Source: Cystobacter fuscus (GTDB taxonomy: Bacteria; Myxococcota; Myxococcia; Myxococcales; Myxococcaceae). Taken from it: a stretch of DNA of 64,000 nucleotides. A program made the translations under genes and the position numbers. The stretch is from the NCBI RefSeq assembly GCF_002305875.1, contig NZ_CP022098.1:7378001-7442000 (forward strand). Direction: 5' to 3'. Below, one piece after another: positions 44,653 to 56,400 of this stretch; the stretch's first letter is position 1, and each line of letters opens with the position of its first letter. A model generated the notes under the pieces. That model was not told where the DNA came from. It made no database searches and saw only the letters and a list, made by a program, of their open reading frames with translations.

Positions 44653-46041
44653 ATGGAACAGAACGGGTCGACCCTGAAGCCGAGCGGGATTCTGGGTGAC
44701 GAGCAGCACGCTTCCGAGGAGCGCGTCCCGGGTCTGCTGCGGCTGTTCGCCGCGGGGACGGCGCTGGCGGTGGCCCTGCCGTTGAAGGACGGGGAGCTGG
44801 AGCTGGGACGGGGCTCCCCCGCGCTGGGCGAGGCGCAGGATCCCCGGATGTCCCGCCGCCATGCGCGGATCAAGTTCGACGGACGGCGCTTCTGGGTGAC
44901 CGATCTGGGCAGCCAGAATGGCACCGTCGTGGATGGGGAGCCCGTGCCCGCCCAATCGCCTCGCGAGGCGCAGCGTGTCATCCGCATGGGGGACTCGCTC
45001 TTCGTGCCCTGCGCGCATGTGGGGCCGCTCGAGCGGCGCGGGGTGGTGACGCGGGAGGGCTTCATCCGGGGCCCGGCCATGCAGGGGCTGCTCGAGGAGG
45101 TCACCCGCGCGGCCCGGCTCGGCTTCCCGCTGCACATCCACGGCGAGAGCGGCACGGGCAAGGAGGGCGTGGCGCGCGCCTTCCACGAGAGCGGGCCGCG
45201 GAGCGCGGGGCCCTTCGTGGCGGTCAACTGCGCGGCCATTCCCCAGGGCATCGCCGAGCGGCTGCTCTTCGGTGCCAGGCGCGGCGCCTACTCGGGGGCG
45301 GATGCCGATGCCCCGGGCTACCTCCAGACGGCGGATGGCGGAACGCTCTTCCTCGACGAGGTGGTGGAGCTGGACCTGGCGGTGCAGGCCAAGCTGCTGC
45401 GGGCGCTCGAGACCAAGGAGGTCCTCGCCCTGGGAGCGGCGAAGCCGAAGACGGTGGACATCCACATCTGCTCCGCGAGCAACAGGGATCTGCGCGCGCT
45501 CGTGGCGGCCGGCAAGCTGCGCGAGGATCTGTACTTCCGCATCGGCCGCCCGGAGGTGACGTTGCCGCCCCTGCGCCAGCGCCCCGAGGAGCTGGCCCTG
45601 CTGCTCCAGCGGGAGGTGCGGCAGGTGGCCCCCACGCTGGGGCTGCACCTCTCCTTCGTGGAGGCGTGTCTGCTGCGGCCCTGGCCGGGCAACGTCCGGG
45701 AGCTGCTGGTCGAGGCCCGCGGCGCCATCCAGGCGGCGCTCATGCAGGAGGCCCCCCGCGTGGAGGCTCGCCACTTGAGTCCGAAAGCCGGCACCGCGTT
45801 CGGCATCGGGGCCGCGGCGCCTCCCTTGTCCTCTCCTCCTCCAGAGCCCCCCGAGCCCACGCGCGAGGCCCCCTCACGTGCCCGGCCGCTCGATGACGAC
45901 GAGCGGACCCGCATCGAGCAGGCCCTGCGACAACATGGAGGCAACGTGGCCGCCACGGCCCGGGCGCTCGGTATGCACCGCACCCAACTGCGGCGACTGC
46001 TCGAGCGCCATGCGATCGCCGCTCTCCCCGACAGTGAGTAG
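44653..46041 (+). CDS. FHA-domain sigma-54-dependent transcription activator
   Basis: The 462-residue protein has an N-terminal FHA domain (LELGRGSPALGEAQDPRMSR, RRHARIKFD, LGSQNGTVVDG; about 45-115), which binds phosphothreonine. The AAA+ domain (about 140-370) has Walker A GESGTGKE, Walker B LFLDEV and the R-finger region NRDLRALVAAGKLREDLYFR. The sigma-54 contact loop reads GAYSGA instead of GAFTGA, so activation may be weakened or altered. A Pro-rich linker and a C-terminal Fis-type helix-turn-helix (GGNVAATARALGMHRTQLRR) follow. The nearby kinase may phosphorylate its partner and thus control it; this is inference from neighbourhood. Confidence 0.9.
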   Translation: MEQNGSTLKPSGILGDEQHASEERVPGLLRLFAAGTALAVALPLKDGELELGRGSPALGEAQDPRMSRRHARIKFDGRRFWVTDLGSQNGTVVDGEPVPAQSPREAQRVIRMGDSLFVPCAHVGPLERRGVVTREGFIRGPAMQGLLEEVTRAARLGFPLHIHGESGTGKEGVARAFHESGPRSAGPFVAVNCAAIPQGIAERLLFGARRGAYSGADADAPGYLQTADGGTLFLDEVVELDLAVQAKLLRALETKEVLALGAAKPKTVDIHICSASNRDLRALVAAGKLREDLYFRIGRPEVTLPPLRQRPEELALLLQREVRQVAPTLGLHLSFVEACLLRPWPGNVRELLVEARGAIQAALMQEAPRVEARHLSPKAGTAFGIGAAAPPLSSPPPEPPEPTREAPSRARPLDDDERTRIEQALRQHGGNVAATARALGMHRTQLRRLLERHAIAALPDSE

Positions 46042-46092
46042 GCCGGAGCACCCCCCCTCTCGCATACGGGAGCAGTGCTTACCTTTCCCCGC

Positions 46093-46371
46093 ATGAGCCT
46101 CGTCAAGATCTACACGAAGTCCACCTGCCCCTACTCGAAGCGGGCCAGGCAGCTCCTCGATGCGAAGGGCGTGCTGTACGAGGAGAAGATCATCGACCTC
46201 GACCCCTCCCTGAGGGGCGAGATGATCGCCGCCACGAACGGGAAGGCGACCACGCCACAGGTCTTCATCGCGGGCCGGCACATCGGTGGCAGCGACGAAT
46301 TGCTGGCGCTGGAGAACTCGGGCGAGCTCGACGTGCTGCTCGCGGATTCGAGCGCTCAACCGAGCGCCTGA
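46093..46371 (+). CDS. grxC: Glutaredoxin 3-type protein
   Basis: The ATG at 46093 gives 92 residues; the longer frame to 46075 adds only six. The thioredoxin-fold protein has the dithiol active site CPYS in YTKSTCPYSKRARQLLDAKG, the cis-Pro region TTPQVFIAGRHIGGSDELLA and the glutathione-binding GGSDEL. It reduces disulphides with glutathione in the cytoplasm. It is 51 bases after the FHA regulator gene and convergent with the AcoR-like regulator gene. Confidence 0.9.
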   Translation: MSLVKIYTKSTCPYSKRARQLLDAKGVLYEEKIIDLDPSLRGEMIAATNGKATTPQVFIAGRHIGGSDELLALENSGELDVLLADSSAQPSA

Positions 46372-46393
46372 GTCGTCGGCCGCACCACCAGGT

Positions 46394-48349
46394 TCAGCGG
46401 CCCTCCTCCACGTCCCAGCCCACGTCCGCCGCCCGCGGTACGGCCCTCCTCTGTCCGGGGTGTTGCCGGCCGAGCATCCGGTAGAGCGTGCTCCGCGCCA
46501 CGCCGAGGCGCCGCGCCGCCTCGCTGAGGTTGCCGTTCGCGGCGGCCATCGCCTCGCGCAGCGCTCGGGCCTCCGCGGCCTTCCTGCCTCCACCCTCGTG
46601 AGACCCCGCCGCGCCGGACGTCTCCGCGACATCCTCGGGGAGGTGTTCGGGAGCGAGTGGCTCGCCCTCTCCCGCGAGCGCGAGGGCGTGCGCGAGCGCG
46701 GACTTCATCTCCCGCACGTTCCCCGGCCACGCGTGCGCCTCGATGAGCCGCTCGGTCTCGGGGCACAGCGGGGGTGCCTCGCGGCCCTGCTCCCGGGCGA
46801 TCTTCTCCACGAGCGCGCACGCCAGCTCGGTCTTGTCCGTCCTCCGGCGCAGGGGCGGCAGGGAGAGCACCGCGCCGCGGATGCGATAGTAGAGATCGCG
46901 ACGGAACTTCCCCGCCTCCACCATCGCGGGCAGGTCGCGGCAGGTGGCGCTGATGAGCCGGAACCGCGACTCGCGCGGCTTCGTCTCGCCCAGCCGGAAG
47001 TAGTGGCCATCATCGAGCACCCGGAGCAGGAGCGCCTGCAACGACTCGGGCATCTCGCCGATCTCGTCGAGGAAGAGCGTTCCCCCATCGACCACGCCGA
47101 GCTTGCCCTTGCTTCCGGCGGCGAGCGCGCCGGTGAACGCACCCGGTGCGTAACCGAACAGCTCGGCCTCGAGCAGCCCCGCGGGCAGCGCCCCGCAGTT
47201 GAGCGCGAGGAAGGGACCGGACGCGTTGCCACTCGCCTCGTGAATGGCGCGCGCGAGCAACTCCTTGCCCGTGCCCGTCTCGGCGAGCAACAGGACCGGG
47301 AGCGAGCTGCCCGCGACCCGGGCCGCCCGTTGCTTCGCGTCCCGCAGAACCGGATCGCTTCCCAGGAGCACGTTGAACGAGCCCGGCAGCGGACCCACCG
47401 GGCGCGCCTGGGGCACGTCGCGCTCGACGAAGACGGCGAGCGCGAGCGGGCGTCCACGCGCATCGAAGTGTGGCACGGGGTGGAGGCGCATGCCGGAGAC
47501 ACGGCACGACCTGCCGCCCAGGGCCGCATCCAGGAGCGCGTTCCACGACAGCGAGAGCACGTCCTCGACGGCCCGACCCATCACGTGGGCGGGAGGGAGA
47601 CCGAGCCTCGCCGCCGCATCCACGCTCACCTGCCTGACCACGCCAGGGGCCTCGACCAGGAGCGACGCGGAGCCCGCGAGCCGGGCCTCGAGACTCCGAC
47701 GACCCCCCGCGAGCATCTCCTCGTAGCCGCGCAACCGGAGCGACTGCTCGGCGGCGTGCGCGGACGCGAGCACGAGCGCCTCGAGCAAGGGATTGGCCTG
47801 GGACACGGCTCCGCTCACGTCCAGCACGGCGACGAGCTCACCAAAGGGATCGCGAATCGGCGCCGCGTAGCAGGCGAGGCCGTGGTTGCGCTCCTCGAGG
47901 TGAGCGCGCCCGACCACCGCCACCGCCTCGCCCTCCGCGATCGCGGTTCCAATGGCATTCGTGCCGCGCGTGCCCTCCGCCCAGCGCGCGCCCTCCACCA
48001 GCCGCGACGTATCCGCCGAGAGCAGGGACGCGCCAACGCCGCCGCGTGCGAGCACCACGACCCCCTCCGCATCGCTGAGGACCGCGCGGAACGCGGAGGC
48101 GCTCGTCTCCGTGGCGAGCCGAGACACGAGCTGGACCGCATCCACGCATCGCTCGGTCAGGAACTCACGCCGGGAATGGAGCTCCGCATCGGTGACTCCT
48201 TCGGAGTGCGAGGGACCATCCGCCTTCGCTCCCAGCTCCACCGCCCGTGACCACCGGCGCAGGAGGGAGTGCGCGCGCTCCTCCGCACCAATGGCCCCCG
48301 ACACGAACCGTTCCCAGAGTCGTGGCCCTGGCTCGACCAGTTTGAGCAT
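46394..48349 (-). CDS. AcoR-like sigma-54-dependent activator with GAF domain
   Basis: The ATG at 48349 has AGGAGG seven bases upstream and gives 651 residues. The first 250 residues contain a GAF-type sensor (VVLARGGVGASLLSADTSRL, GTNAIGTAIAEGEAVAVVGR, HGLACYAAPIRDPFGELVAV), followed by a PAS-like piece, and then the AAA+ domain: Walker A ETGTGKELLARAIHEA, intact GAFTGA, DGGTLFLDEIGEMP and the R-finger region. The C-terminus is a Fis-type helix-turn-helix (GNLSEAARRLGVARSTLYRM). It is typical of AcoR regulators that drive aldehyde and alcohol dehydrogenase genes. It is divergent from the dehydrogenase genes with a 267-base gap that holds a sigma-54 promoter. Confidence 0.93.
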   Translation of the reverse strand: MLKLVEPGPRLWERFVSGAIGAEERAHSLLRRWSRAVELGAKADGPSHSEGVTDAELHSRREFLTERCVDAVQLVSRLATETSASAFRAVLSDAEGVVVLARGGVGASLLSADTSRLVEGARWAEGTRGTNAIGTAIAEGEAVAVVGRAHLEERNHGLACYAAPIRDPFGELVAVLDVSGAVSQANPLLEALVLASAHAAEQSLRLRGYEEMLAGGRRSLEARLAGSASLLVEAPGVVRQVSVDAAARLGLPPAHVMGRAVEDVLSLSWNALLDAALGGRSCRVSGMRLHPVPHFDARGRPLALAVFVERDVPQARPVGPLPGSFNVLLGSDPVLRDAKQRAARVAGSSLPVLLLAETGTGKELLARAIHEASGNASGPFLALNCGALPAGLLEAELFGYAPGAFTGALAAGSKGKLGVVDGGTLFLDEIGEMPESLQALLLRVLDDGHYFRLGETKPRESRFRLISATCRDLPAMVEAGKFRRDLYYRIRGAVLSLPPLRRRTDKTELACALVEKIAREQGREAPPLCPETERLIEAHAWPGNVREMKSALAHALALAGEGEPLAPEHLPEDVAETSGAAGSHEGGGRKAAEARALREAMAAANGNLSEAARRLGVARSTLYRMLGRQHPGQRRAVPRAADVGWDVEEGR

Positions 48350-48467
48350 CCCGGTTCCTCCTCTTGGTTCGCTACCGACGCCCCCAGTCGGACATTCCGG
48401 ATTCTGTTTCAATCCGTCTGGAGATTGCACCCCCGCCCCGCGCCATTTCATGTGACGTCCCGCGTCA

Positions 48468-48526
48468 TGTCGCGAAACGCTGCAACTGACTCGTCCGATT
48501 GACCGCTTCCGCTCCAACCCGCGACA
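48468..48526 (+). promoter_or_regulatory. Inverted half-sites, probable activator-binding sites
   Basis: TGTCGCG (48468-48474) and CGCGACA (48520-48526) are perfect inverted copies, 45 bases apart, placed 20-80 bases upstream of the sigma-54 element. A second inverted pair, TGACG-N5-CGTCA, sits at 48453-48467. Position fits enhancer binding by the divergent AcoR-like activator. Confidence 0.5.
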
Positions 48527-48547
48527 CCGGCCGAGAGGAGAGCGGCA

Positions 48548-48563
48548 CGGCACGCACGCTGCA
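48548..48563 (+). promoter_or_regulatory. Sigma-54 promoter of the dehydrogenase genes
   Basis: CGGCACGCACGCTGCA keeps GG and GC at the exact sigma-54 spacing and differs from TGGCAC-N5-TTGCA at two positions. Transcription would begin near 48575, leaving a leader of about 42 bases before the ATG at 48617, which has GGAG upstream. The divergent gene encodes a sigma-54 activator. Confidence 0.65.
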
Positions 48564-48616
48564 CAAGGGAGTCAGGGCGCGCCGCGATTCCGCGGCCCCC
48601 TACCCCCGGAGCGCAG

Positions 48617-50146
<1,530 letters not shown>

Positions 50147-50204
50147 GCAGTCACCAGCGCATCCACCAGCAGCGATTCATCCATAGACAGACAGGGAGCC
50201 AGAC

Positions 50205-51233
50205 ATGAACAAGACGATGAAGGCCGCGGTCGTACGTGAGTTCGGCAAGCCGCTGCGGATCGAGGAAGTGGAGATTCCACGTCCCGGGCGCGGCGACATC
50301 CTGGTGAAGATCCACGCGTGCGGCGTCTGCCACACGGATCTGCATGCCGCCGAGGGCGACTGGCCGGTCAAGCCGAGTCCGCCGTTCATTCCCGGCCACG
50401 AGGGGGTCGGCCACGTGGTGGCGGTCGGCGAGGGCGTCACCCACGTGAAAGAGGGAGACCGGGTGGGCGTTCCCTGGCTGTACTCGGCCTGTGGCTACTG
50501 CGAGCACTGTCTGGGGGGTTGGGAGACCCTGTGCGAGCAACAGAAGAACACCGGCTACTCGGTCAACGGCGGCTTCGCCGAGTACGCACTGGCCAATGCC
50601 AACTACGTCGGGCACCTGCCAGACAAGGTGAGCTTCGCCGAGATCGCCCCCGTGCTGTGCGCGGGCGTGACCGTCTACAAGGGCCTCAAGGTCACCGATA
50701 CCCGACCCGGGGACTGGGTGGTGATCTCCGGCATCGGCGGGCTCGGCCACATGGCGGTGCAGTACGCGCGGGCCATGGGTCTGAACGTGGCGGCGGTGGA
50801 CGTGGACGAGGGCAAGCTGCAACTGGCCAGGAAGCTCGGCGCCACCGTCACCGTCAACTGCCGCGAGAGCGACCCGGCGGCCTACCTCAAGAAGGAGATC
50901 GGCGGCGCCCACGGCGTCCTGGTCACCGCCGTGTCGCCGAAGGCCTTCGAGCAGGCGCTCGGCATGGTGCGCCGCGGCGGCACGATCTCGCTCAACGGTC
51001 TGCCTCCGGGTGACTTCCCGCTGCCCATCTTCAACGTGGTGCTCAACGGCATCACCGTGCGCGGCTCGATCGTCGGCACCCGCCTGGACCTGCAGGAGTC
51101 GCTGGAGTTCGCCGCGCAGGGCAAGGTGAAGGCGACCGTGTCCACCGACAAGCTGGAGAACATCAACGACGTGTTCAAGCGCATGCACGCCGGCAAGATC
51201 GAGGGCCGCGTGGTGTTGGACCTGGGCGCATGA
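50205..51233 (+). CDS. adhP: Zinc-dependent alcohol dehydrogenase
   Basis: The 342-residue enzyme belongs to the AdhP-like medium-chain dehydrogenases. Catalytic zinc ligands are the Cys in [10 protein letters not shown] (near residue 40), the His of [14 protein letters not shown] (near 65) and [10 protein letters not shown] (near 150). Structural zinc is held by [15 protein letters not shown] (near 93-107). The NAD fold reads [13 protein letters not shown]. It should interconvert primary alcohols and aldehydes with NAD. It follows the aldehyde dehydrogenase gene closely and probably shares its sigma-54 promoter. Confidence 0.93.
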   Translation: MNKTMKAAVVREFGKPLRIEEVEIPRPGRGDILVKIHACGVCHTDLHAAEGDWPVKPSPPFIPGHEGVGHVVAVGEGVTHVKEGDRVGVPWLYSACGYCEHCLGGWETLCEQQKNTGYSVNGGFAEYALANANYVGHLPDKVSFAEIAPVLCAGVTVYKGLKVTDTRPGDWVVISGIGGLGHMAVQYARAMGLNVAAVDVDEGKLQLARKLGATVTVNCRESDPAAYLKKEIGGAHGVLVTAVSPKAFEQALGMVRRGGTISLNGLPPGDFPLPIFNVVLNGITVRGSIVGTRLDLQESLEFAAQGKVKATVSTDKLENINDVFKRMHAGKIEGRVVLDLGA

Positions 51234-51335
51234 GGTAGGGCGAAGGTCCGGCCGTGGGCACGCCTCCGCTCGAGGCGGCCCCCGCGGCGCATGGCGCCCG
51301 GGTCCACGCATGCATTACGTTGGACCCAGGCGCCC

Positions 51336-52163
51336 ATGACCGCTCCCCCCCAGCTCTCTTCACGGTTGCGCGAGGACCTGTCGCGGCTCTCCCCGGAGGT
51401 CTCCGCCGTGGTGGCGCGGACGCTCCAGGAGAACCTGCGCCCCTGCCTCCTGGTCGAGTCGAAGCGGGTCAGCCAGGCGCCGCTGCACCGCGGAGCACTC
51501 GGGAGGATGCTGGGGCTGCGGACGGACGAGCCGAGACTCCCGTTACTCGACAGCAAGCTGGGTGGCACACCGTACACCCTGGGTCCGATGGAGCAGGGAC
51601 GGTGGTTCCTCGGACAGCTCAACTTCGCCCAACTGCCGCCCTCGGTCCCCGGGCTCCCCCGGCGGGGACTGCTCGCCTTCGACGGTGTTCGCGGCCACTC
51701 GGCCTTCGGGCTCTCCTTCACCTCGCGCTGGTACCCACGGCCCACCGAGGAGGAGGCCGCTCCGGCTCGGAACGTGTCGCGACTCGGACGCTTCGAGGCG
51801 GCACTCCACTTCCGCGAGAGCTGGTCCCTTCCCTGCTGGGAGGACCTCCAGTCGCTTCTGCCCGATGAGGTCTGGTGGCTCTCCGACGACGTGGATGAGT
51901 GGCAGCGGGAGAGCGGCATGTGTGACGCGCGCTGCCACCGGCTCGGAGGCCATCGCTCGTTCGGCCAGGACTCGCTCGGTGTCTTCGAGCCCCCCACGGG
52001 GCTGTCGAAAGACTTCCGGGAGTACGAGCAGTTGTTCCGACTCAACTTCGACAACGCGGCCGACTTCTCCTGGGGGAGCAATCAGGTCTATCTGCTCGTC
52101 CACCGTGACGATCTGGCGGCACAGCGCTTCGATCGGCTCGCGTTCGCCGTGGCGAACGACTGA
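51336..52163 (+). CDS. YwqG-like DUF1963 protein
   Basis: The ATG at 51336 gives 275 residues. It resembles YwqG/DUF1963 proteins: LLDSKLGGTPYTLGP near residue 75, then WFLGQLNFAQLPPSVPGLPR RGLLAFDG, and a C-terminal part HRLGGHRSFGQDSLGV followed by NQVYLLVHRDDLAAQRFDRL. The family is widespread and without a known activity, although it occurs in polymorphic toxin and immunity settings. It lies 102 bases after the alcohol dehydrogenase gene and 121 bases before the biosynthetic cluster and belongs clearly to neither. Confidence 0.75.
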   Translation: MTAPPQLSSRLREDLSRLSPEVSAVVARTLQENLRPCLLVESKRVSQAPLHRGALGRMLGLRTDEPRLPLLDSKLGGTPYTLGPMEQGRWFLGQLNFAQLPPSVPGLPRRGLLAFDGVRGHSAFGLSFTSRWYPRPTEEEAAPARNVSRLGRFEAALHFRESWSLPCWEDLQSLLPDEVWWLSDDVDEWQRESGMCDARCHRLGGHRSFGQDSLGVFEPPTGLSKDFREYEQLFRLNFDNAADFSWGSNQVYLLVHRDDLAAQRFDRLAFAVAND

Positions 52164-52283
52164 CGACGATTCGCGCTGCTCATCGGCCGGGTCCGCGCAT
52201 ACGAATACTCCTTGCGTCGCCAAGACCCCCCCGGCCAGTCTTGCGCCCTCTGAATACGCAGCGCTGCTCCCTCGAGTCGCCAC

Positions 52284-53327
52284 GTGAATCCCGAATCCCG
52301 TCCTCCTCCAGCCACAACTCCCTGGCTCGTCCGACGAAAGCCCTCCGCCTCCCCCAGGCTCCGCCTCTTCTGCTTCCCCTATGCTGGCGCCGGCAGCCTC
52401 CCGTACTACAAGTGGCCGGATCTGCTCCCCAGCGACATCGAGGTGTGCGCCCTCCAATACCCTGGCCGGGAGAGCCGCCTCCGGGAACCCCTCTTCACCG
52501 CCCTGCCGCAGCTCACGGCGAAGCTCATCGAGGTGCTCTCCCCCTTTCTCGACGGCGAGTACGCCTTCTTTGGCCACAGCCTCGGCTCACTCGTCGCGTT
52601 CGATCTGATCCGTGAGCTCCGCCGGCAAGGGCGGCCTCTTCCGCGGCTCTTCTTCGCCTCGGGCTCCGCGGCCCCCTCCTACCGGAGCCAACTCCCACCC
52701 TTCAGCCATTTCGGACGGGACGACTTCATCCGCGAGCTCTCCACCCGCTATGGCGGCCTGCCCCTCCAGATTCTGGAGCAGCCCGAGCTGCTCGAGCTCA
52801 TCCTCCCCACCCTCCGTGCCGACGTGAAGGTGTCCGAGAGCTACGTCCACCGCGAAGAGCCTCCCCTCTCCGTGCGGATCTGCGCCTTCGGTGGCTCGGG
52901 TGACCCCCACGTCACCGAAGCCTCGCTCGCCGCCTGGGGCCAGGAGACCCAGCACTCCTTCACGATGCAGATGTTTTCAGGCGGGCACTTCTTCATCAAC
53001 GAAGTGCCCGATCAGGTTCTGCAGATCATCCGCGACGAACTCACCACCCGCTCCCATCCCCGCCCCATGACCAAGACCCAGTTGCTCGCCGACCTGACCC
53101 GCTACGTCGCCGAAGAGATCCTCGAGGGTGCCGCAGAAGACCTGGAGCCCTCCACTCCCCTGCTCGAGCTCGGCATCCTGAACTCCCTGGAGACCACCCG
53201 GATGATGGCCTTCATCCAGAAGCAATACGGCATCACCGTGCCCGCCGATGCGATTCGCGTCGAAGACCTCCAGACCCTCTCCGCGATCACGGACCTGGTG
53301 TACGGCATCCATACCCGGAAGCCGTAA
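52284..53327 (+). CDS. Type II thioesterase fused to an acyl carrier protein
   Basis: A GTG at 52284 opens a 347-residue protein. Residues about 25-255 are a type II thioesterase: LRLFCFPYAGAGSLPYYKWP, then the nucleophile GHSLGS near 96-101, a late Asp in AFGGSGDPHV and His in FSGGHFFINE. The last 80 residues are a carrier protein with the phosphopantetheine site LELGILNSLETTRM; the Ser follows Asn rather than Asp. Free-standing type II thioesterases clear stalled chains from NRPS/PKS lines; here the enzyme carries its own carrier, which may hold a starter or a removed unit. It is convergent with the PKS gene. Confidence 0.85.
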   Translation: MNPESRPPPATTPWLVRRKPSASPRLRLFCFPYAGAGSLPYYKWPDLLPSDIEVCALQYPGRESRLREPLFTALPQLTAKLIEVLSPFLDGEYAFFGHSLGSLVAFDLIRELRRQGRPLPRLFFASGSAAPSYRSQLPPFSHFGRDDFIRELSTRYGGLPLQILEQPELLELILPTLRADVKVSESYVHREEPPLSVRICAFGGSGDPHVTEASLAAWGQETQHSFTMQMFSGGHFFINEVPDQVLQIIRDELTTRSHPRPMTKTQLLADLTRYVAEEILEGAAEDLEPSTPLLELGILNSLETTRMMAFIQKQYGITVPADAIRVEDLQTLSAITDLVYGIHTRKP

Positions 53328-53342
53328 CACCACCCGCCCTCG

Positions 53343-53361
53343 GCTGGCGCTCGGCGCCAGC
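53343..53361. terminator. Hairpin between thioesterase and PKS genes
   Basis: GCTGGCGC (53343-53350) pairs with GCGCCAGC (53354-53361) around a 3-base TCG loop. It lies between two convergent stop codons and probably ends transcription from both sides, though no T-run follows. Confidence 0.6.
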
Positions 53362-53410
53362 TCGAGGACACGGGGGGTCGAGCCGTCCTGCCGTTCTCGC
53401 AGGCCCCGGT

Positions 53411-56400
53411 TCAGCGACCGCGGCGCAGCATGTTCTGGACCTCGTCGTCGTCCAGGCCGTCCACGTCCGCCAGGAGCGCATCCAACTCCCGATCCTCGAC
53501 GGGGGCCTCCCTCACGGGGGCGGCCTTCTCTTCCTTCATGCCGAGGACTTCGTCCATCAGGTAGTCCACCAACCCGTTGACGGTGGGATTGTCGAAGGCG
53601 ACGGTCGCGGGCAACGAGGCCCCCAGGCTCCGCTGCAAGAGGTTGCGGAGCTCCACGGACATCAGCGAGTCCATCCCGAGGTCGAAGAAGCCCTGACCCG
53701 GATCGAGCGCTTCGGAAGATGGCCGTCCCAGCACGCCGTTCACGAGCTCACCCACATGCGCACGGAGAGTGGCTCGCCGCTTGTTGGCGGGCAGGGGCTC
53801 GAGCTTCTGCCGGATTCCCTCGCCCACGGCGGGGCTCGCCTTCTGGATGAAGCCCTCGAACAGCGGAGAACTTCCCCGCTTCCCGATCACCGCCCAGTCC
53901 ACCGGGAGGATGCCGAGCTGCCCCCCCAGTCCCAGGGACTGCTCGAAGACCTGCAGCCCGTCCCCGACGGGAATCACCCCGAAGCCAAGCTGCTCCATCC
54001 GCCGCTGGATCTGCTCGTCCGCGGCCGCGCCGACCTCGGCCCAGGCGCCCCAGTTGAGGCTCAGGCCGGGCAGTCCCGCCGCGCGGCGGTGGTGCGCCAA
54101 CCCATCCAGGAACGCATTGGCGGCCACGTAGCTGGCCTGTCCGGCCGAGCCAATCAGCGAAGCCGCCGACGAGAAGAGCACGAAGAAGTCGAGCTCCACG
54201 CCCTGGAGAGCGCGGTGGAGGTTCCACCCACCGAAGACCTTGGAGGCGAACACCCGGGCGAACCGCTCCGGGGTCAACTGCATCAAGAGCCCATCGTCGA
54301 TGACACCCGCGGAATGCACCACGCCCCGGATCGGCGGCAGCCGTCCGGAGAGCCCCGCCAGGGCGCGCTCGAGCTCGGATGCGACGGACACGTCGCAGGA
54401 GAGGCTCTGGACGTTCACGCCTCGCTCCGCCAGCACCGCCAGCCGGGCGCGAGCCTCTGTCCCCGGCTCGCGCCGCCCGAGCAGCACGAGGTGGCGAGCA
54501 CCCCGCTCGGCCAATCGCTCCGCCGCGGCCAGCCCCAGTCCGCTGAGCCCTCCCGTGACGAGATAGCTCGCGTCCGGGCGCAGCGAAGGCCCGGCCTCAC
54601 CGCTCGAGAGCTGGAGCTTGCGACCGCGAACCAGGCGGGGCACCAGGCGGGTCTTCCCCCGCAGTGCGACTTCGTCCTCGGCGCTCCCACCGAGGAGCTC
54701 ATCCCGCAGCTGCTCGGCGAGCTGCTCGAACTCCTGTGCGGAGGAACCGGGAGCCAGATCCACACGCCGACAGTGGAGCTCTGGATGCTCGCGCATGATC
54801 GCCTTGCCGAGCCCCCACAGGGCCGCACCGCCCAGGCTGGAGATCCGCTCCCCCTCGACGGTCGCCTGAGCCCCTCGCGTCACCAGCCAGAGTGAAGTCT
54901 CCGCGCCCTTCGGGGCCCGCACGAGCCCCTGGGCGAGCTCCAGCACGCGCGTGCTGTGAAGGAAGGACTCCTCCGGCACACCGGGCCCTGTCCCAGCTCC
55001 ATCGAGGCTCCACAGATCCACGACATGCACCGGGCCTCGCGCCGGATCCGCGCGCAGGGCCAGGAGCGCCTCGGCACGCTCGCGATCGACGCCCTGGCCT
55101 CGCTCACCCGCCTTCGCCGTCACCACGTGCCAGCCGCGAGCCTGGAGGCTCTCGGCGAGGCGACCGCCCACGCCCGCCTCATCGGCGAGGATGAGGCACT
55201 GAGGCACCGCTCCCGCGACCGGACCGGAAGCACCCAGCGGCCGGGCCTGCCACTCCAGCTCATAGAGCCAGCTCTGCAGACGTTTGCTCTTCGCGCCGAA
55301 GAGGCCCTCGCGGGTGACACGCCGGAGCTGCAGCCGCTCCACGGTCGCCACGAGCTCCCCTTCGGAAGTCATCAGCGAGATGTCACACGTATAGCCAGGG
55401 CCCTTCGGATCCTCGCTCCGCTTGATCCGGGCATGGGCCCACACCTCCCGTGTGCCCGTCACGTGCACGCGAACCTTCCCGACTCCCACGGGAAGGTAGG
55501 CGGCATCTCCCTCCCCTTCGAGGACGGCTCCCACCATCTGGAAGCACGCATCCAGGAGGGCGGGTTGGAGAGCGTACCGCTCGACATCCACCAGCGCGGC
55601 GCCGGACAAGCCAAGCCGGCCGAGGACCTCGCCCTCGCCCCTCCAGAGGCCCTGGATCGCACGGAAGCTGGGGCCATAGGCGAGCCCCGCCCGGCCCAGC
55701 TTCTCGTAATAGCCGTCCACGGGCACTTCGTGAGCGATCACGGTCCGCAGGCGCTGGAGATCGACGCGTTCGTCCGACGCGGACACCGCCGCCGCGGAGA
55801 GCTTTCCATGAGCGTGCAGGATCCAGGCGGGCTCGACCTCACCACCGCGAGCCTCCTCCTGGCTGAAGATCTCGAACCTCCCCGCGCGGTCCCCTTCGGG
55901 CGTGTAGAGCAGATGCACGCGGCGCTCGCCCTCGTCCGGGAGGAAGAGGGCCTGCGAGAAGGCGAACTCGTCGACGGTGGCCCCAGAGGCCCCGAAGAGC
56001 GCGGCCCCCGCGGCGAGCCCCATCTCCACATAGGCGGCCCCCGGCATGACGACCTGTCCGTAGACACCGTGATCCCGGAGGAAGGCCGGCTTCGAGGCCC
56101 CCAGGGAGGACTCGAACTGCCGCACCTGGGACGGTGACTCCTGGCGGCGACCCAGGAGCGGGTGGACGCGCTCGCTCCGCGTGGAGCCCTGGGCCTTCAC
56201 CTCCTGACGGTCCCAGGTCGCGCCGGTGAGCTCCATCCAGTGCTCCCGCCGCTGGAAGGGATAGCTGGGGAGCACGACCTTGCGCCGATCACGCCCCGCC
56301 TCCAGGCCCTGCCACTTCACCGGAGCCCCCGCCACGTACAGGGCCCCGAGGCTCTCCAGCATCTGCTGCCAGTCGGAGCGCTCGGGCCGCAGGCTCGCCA

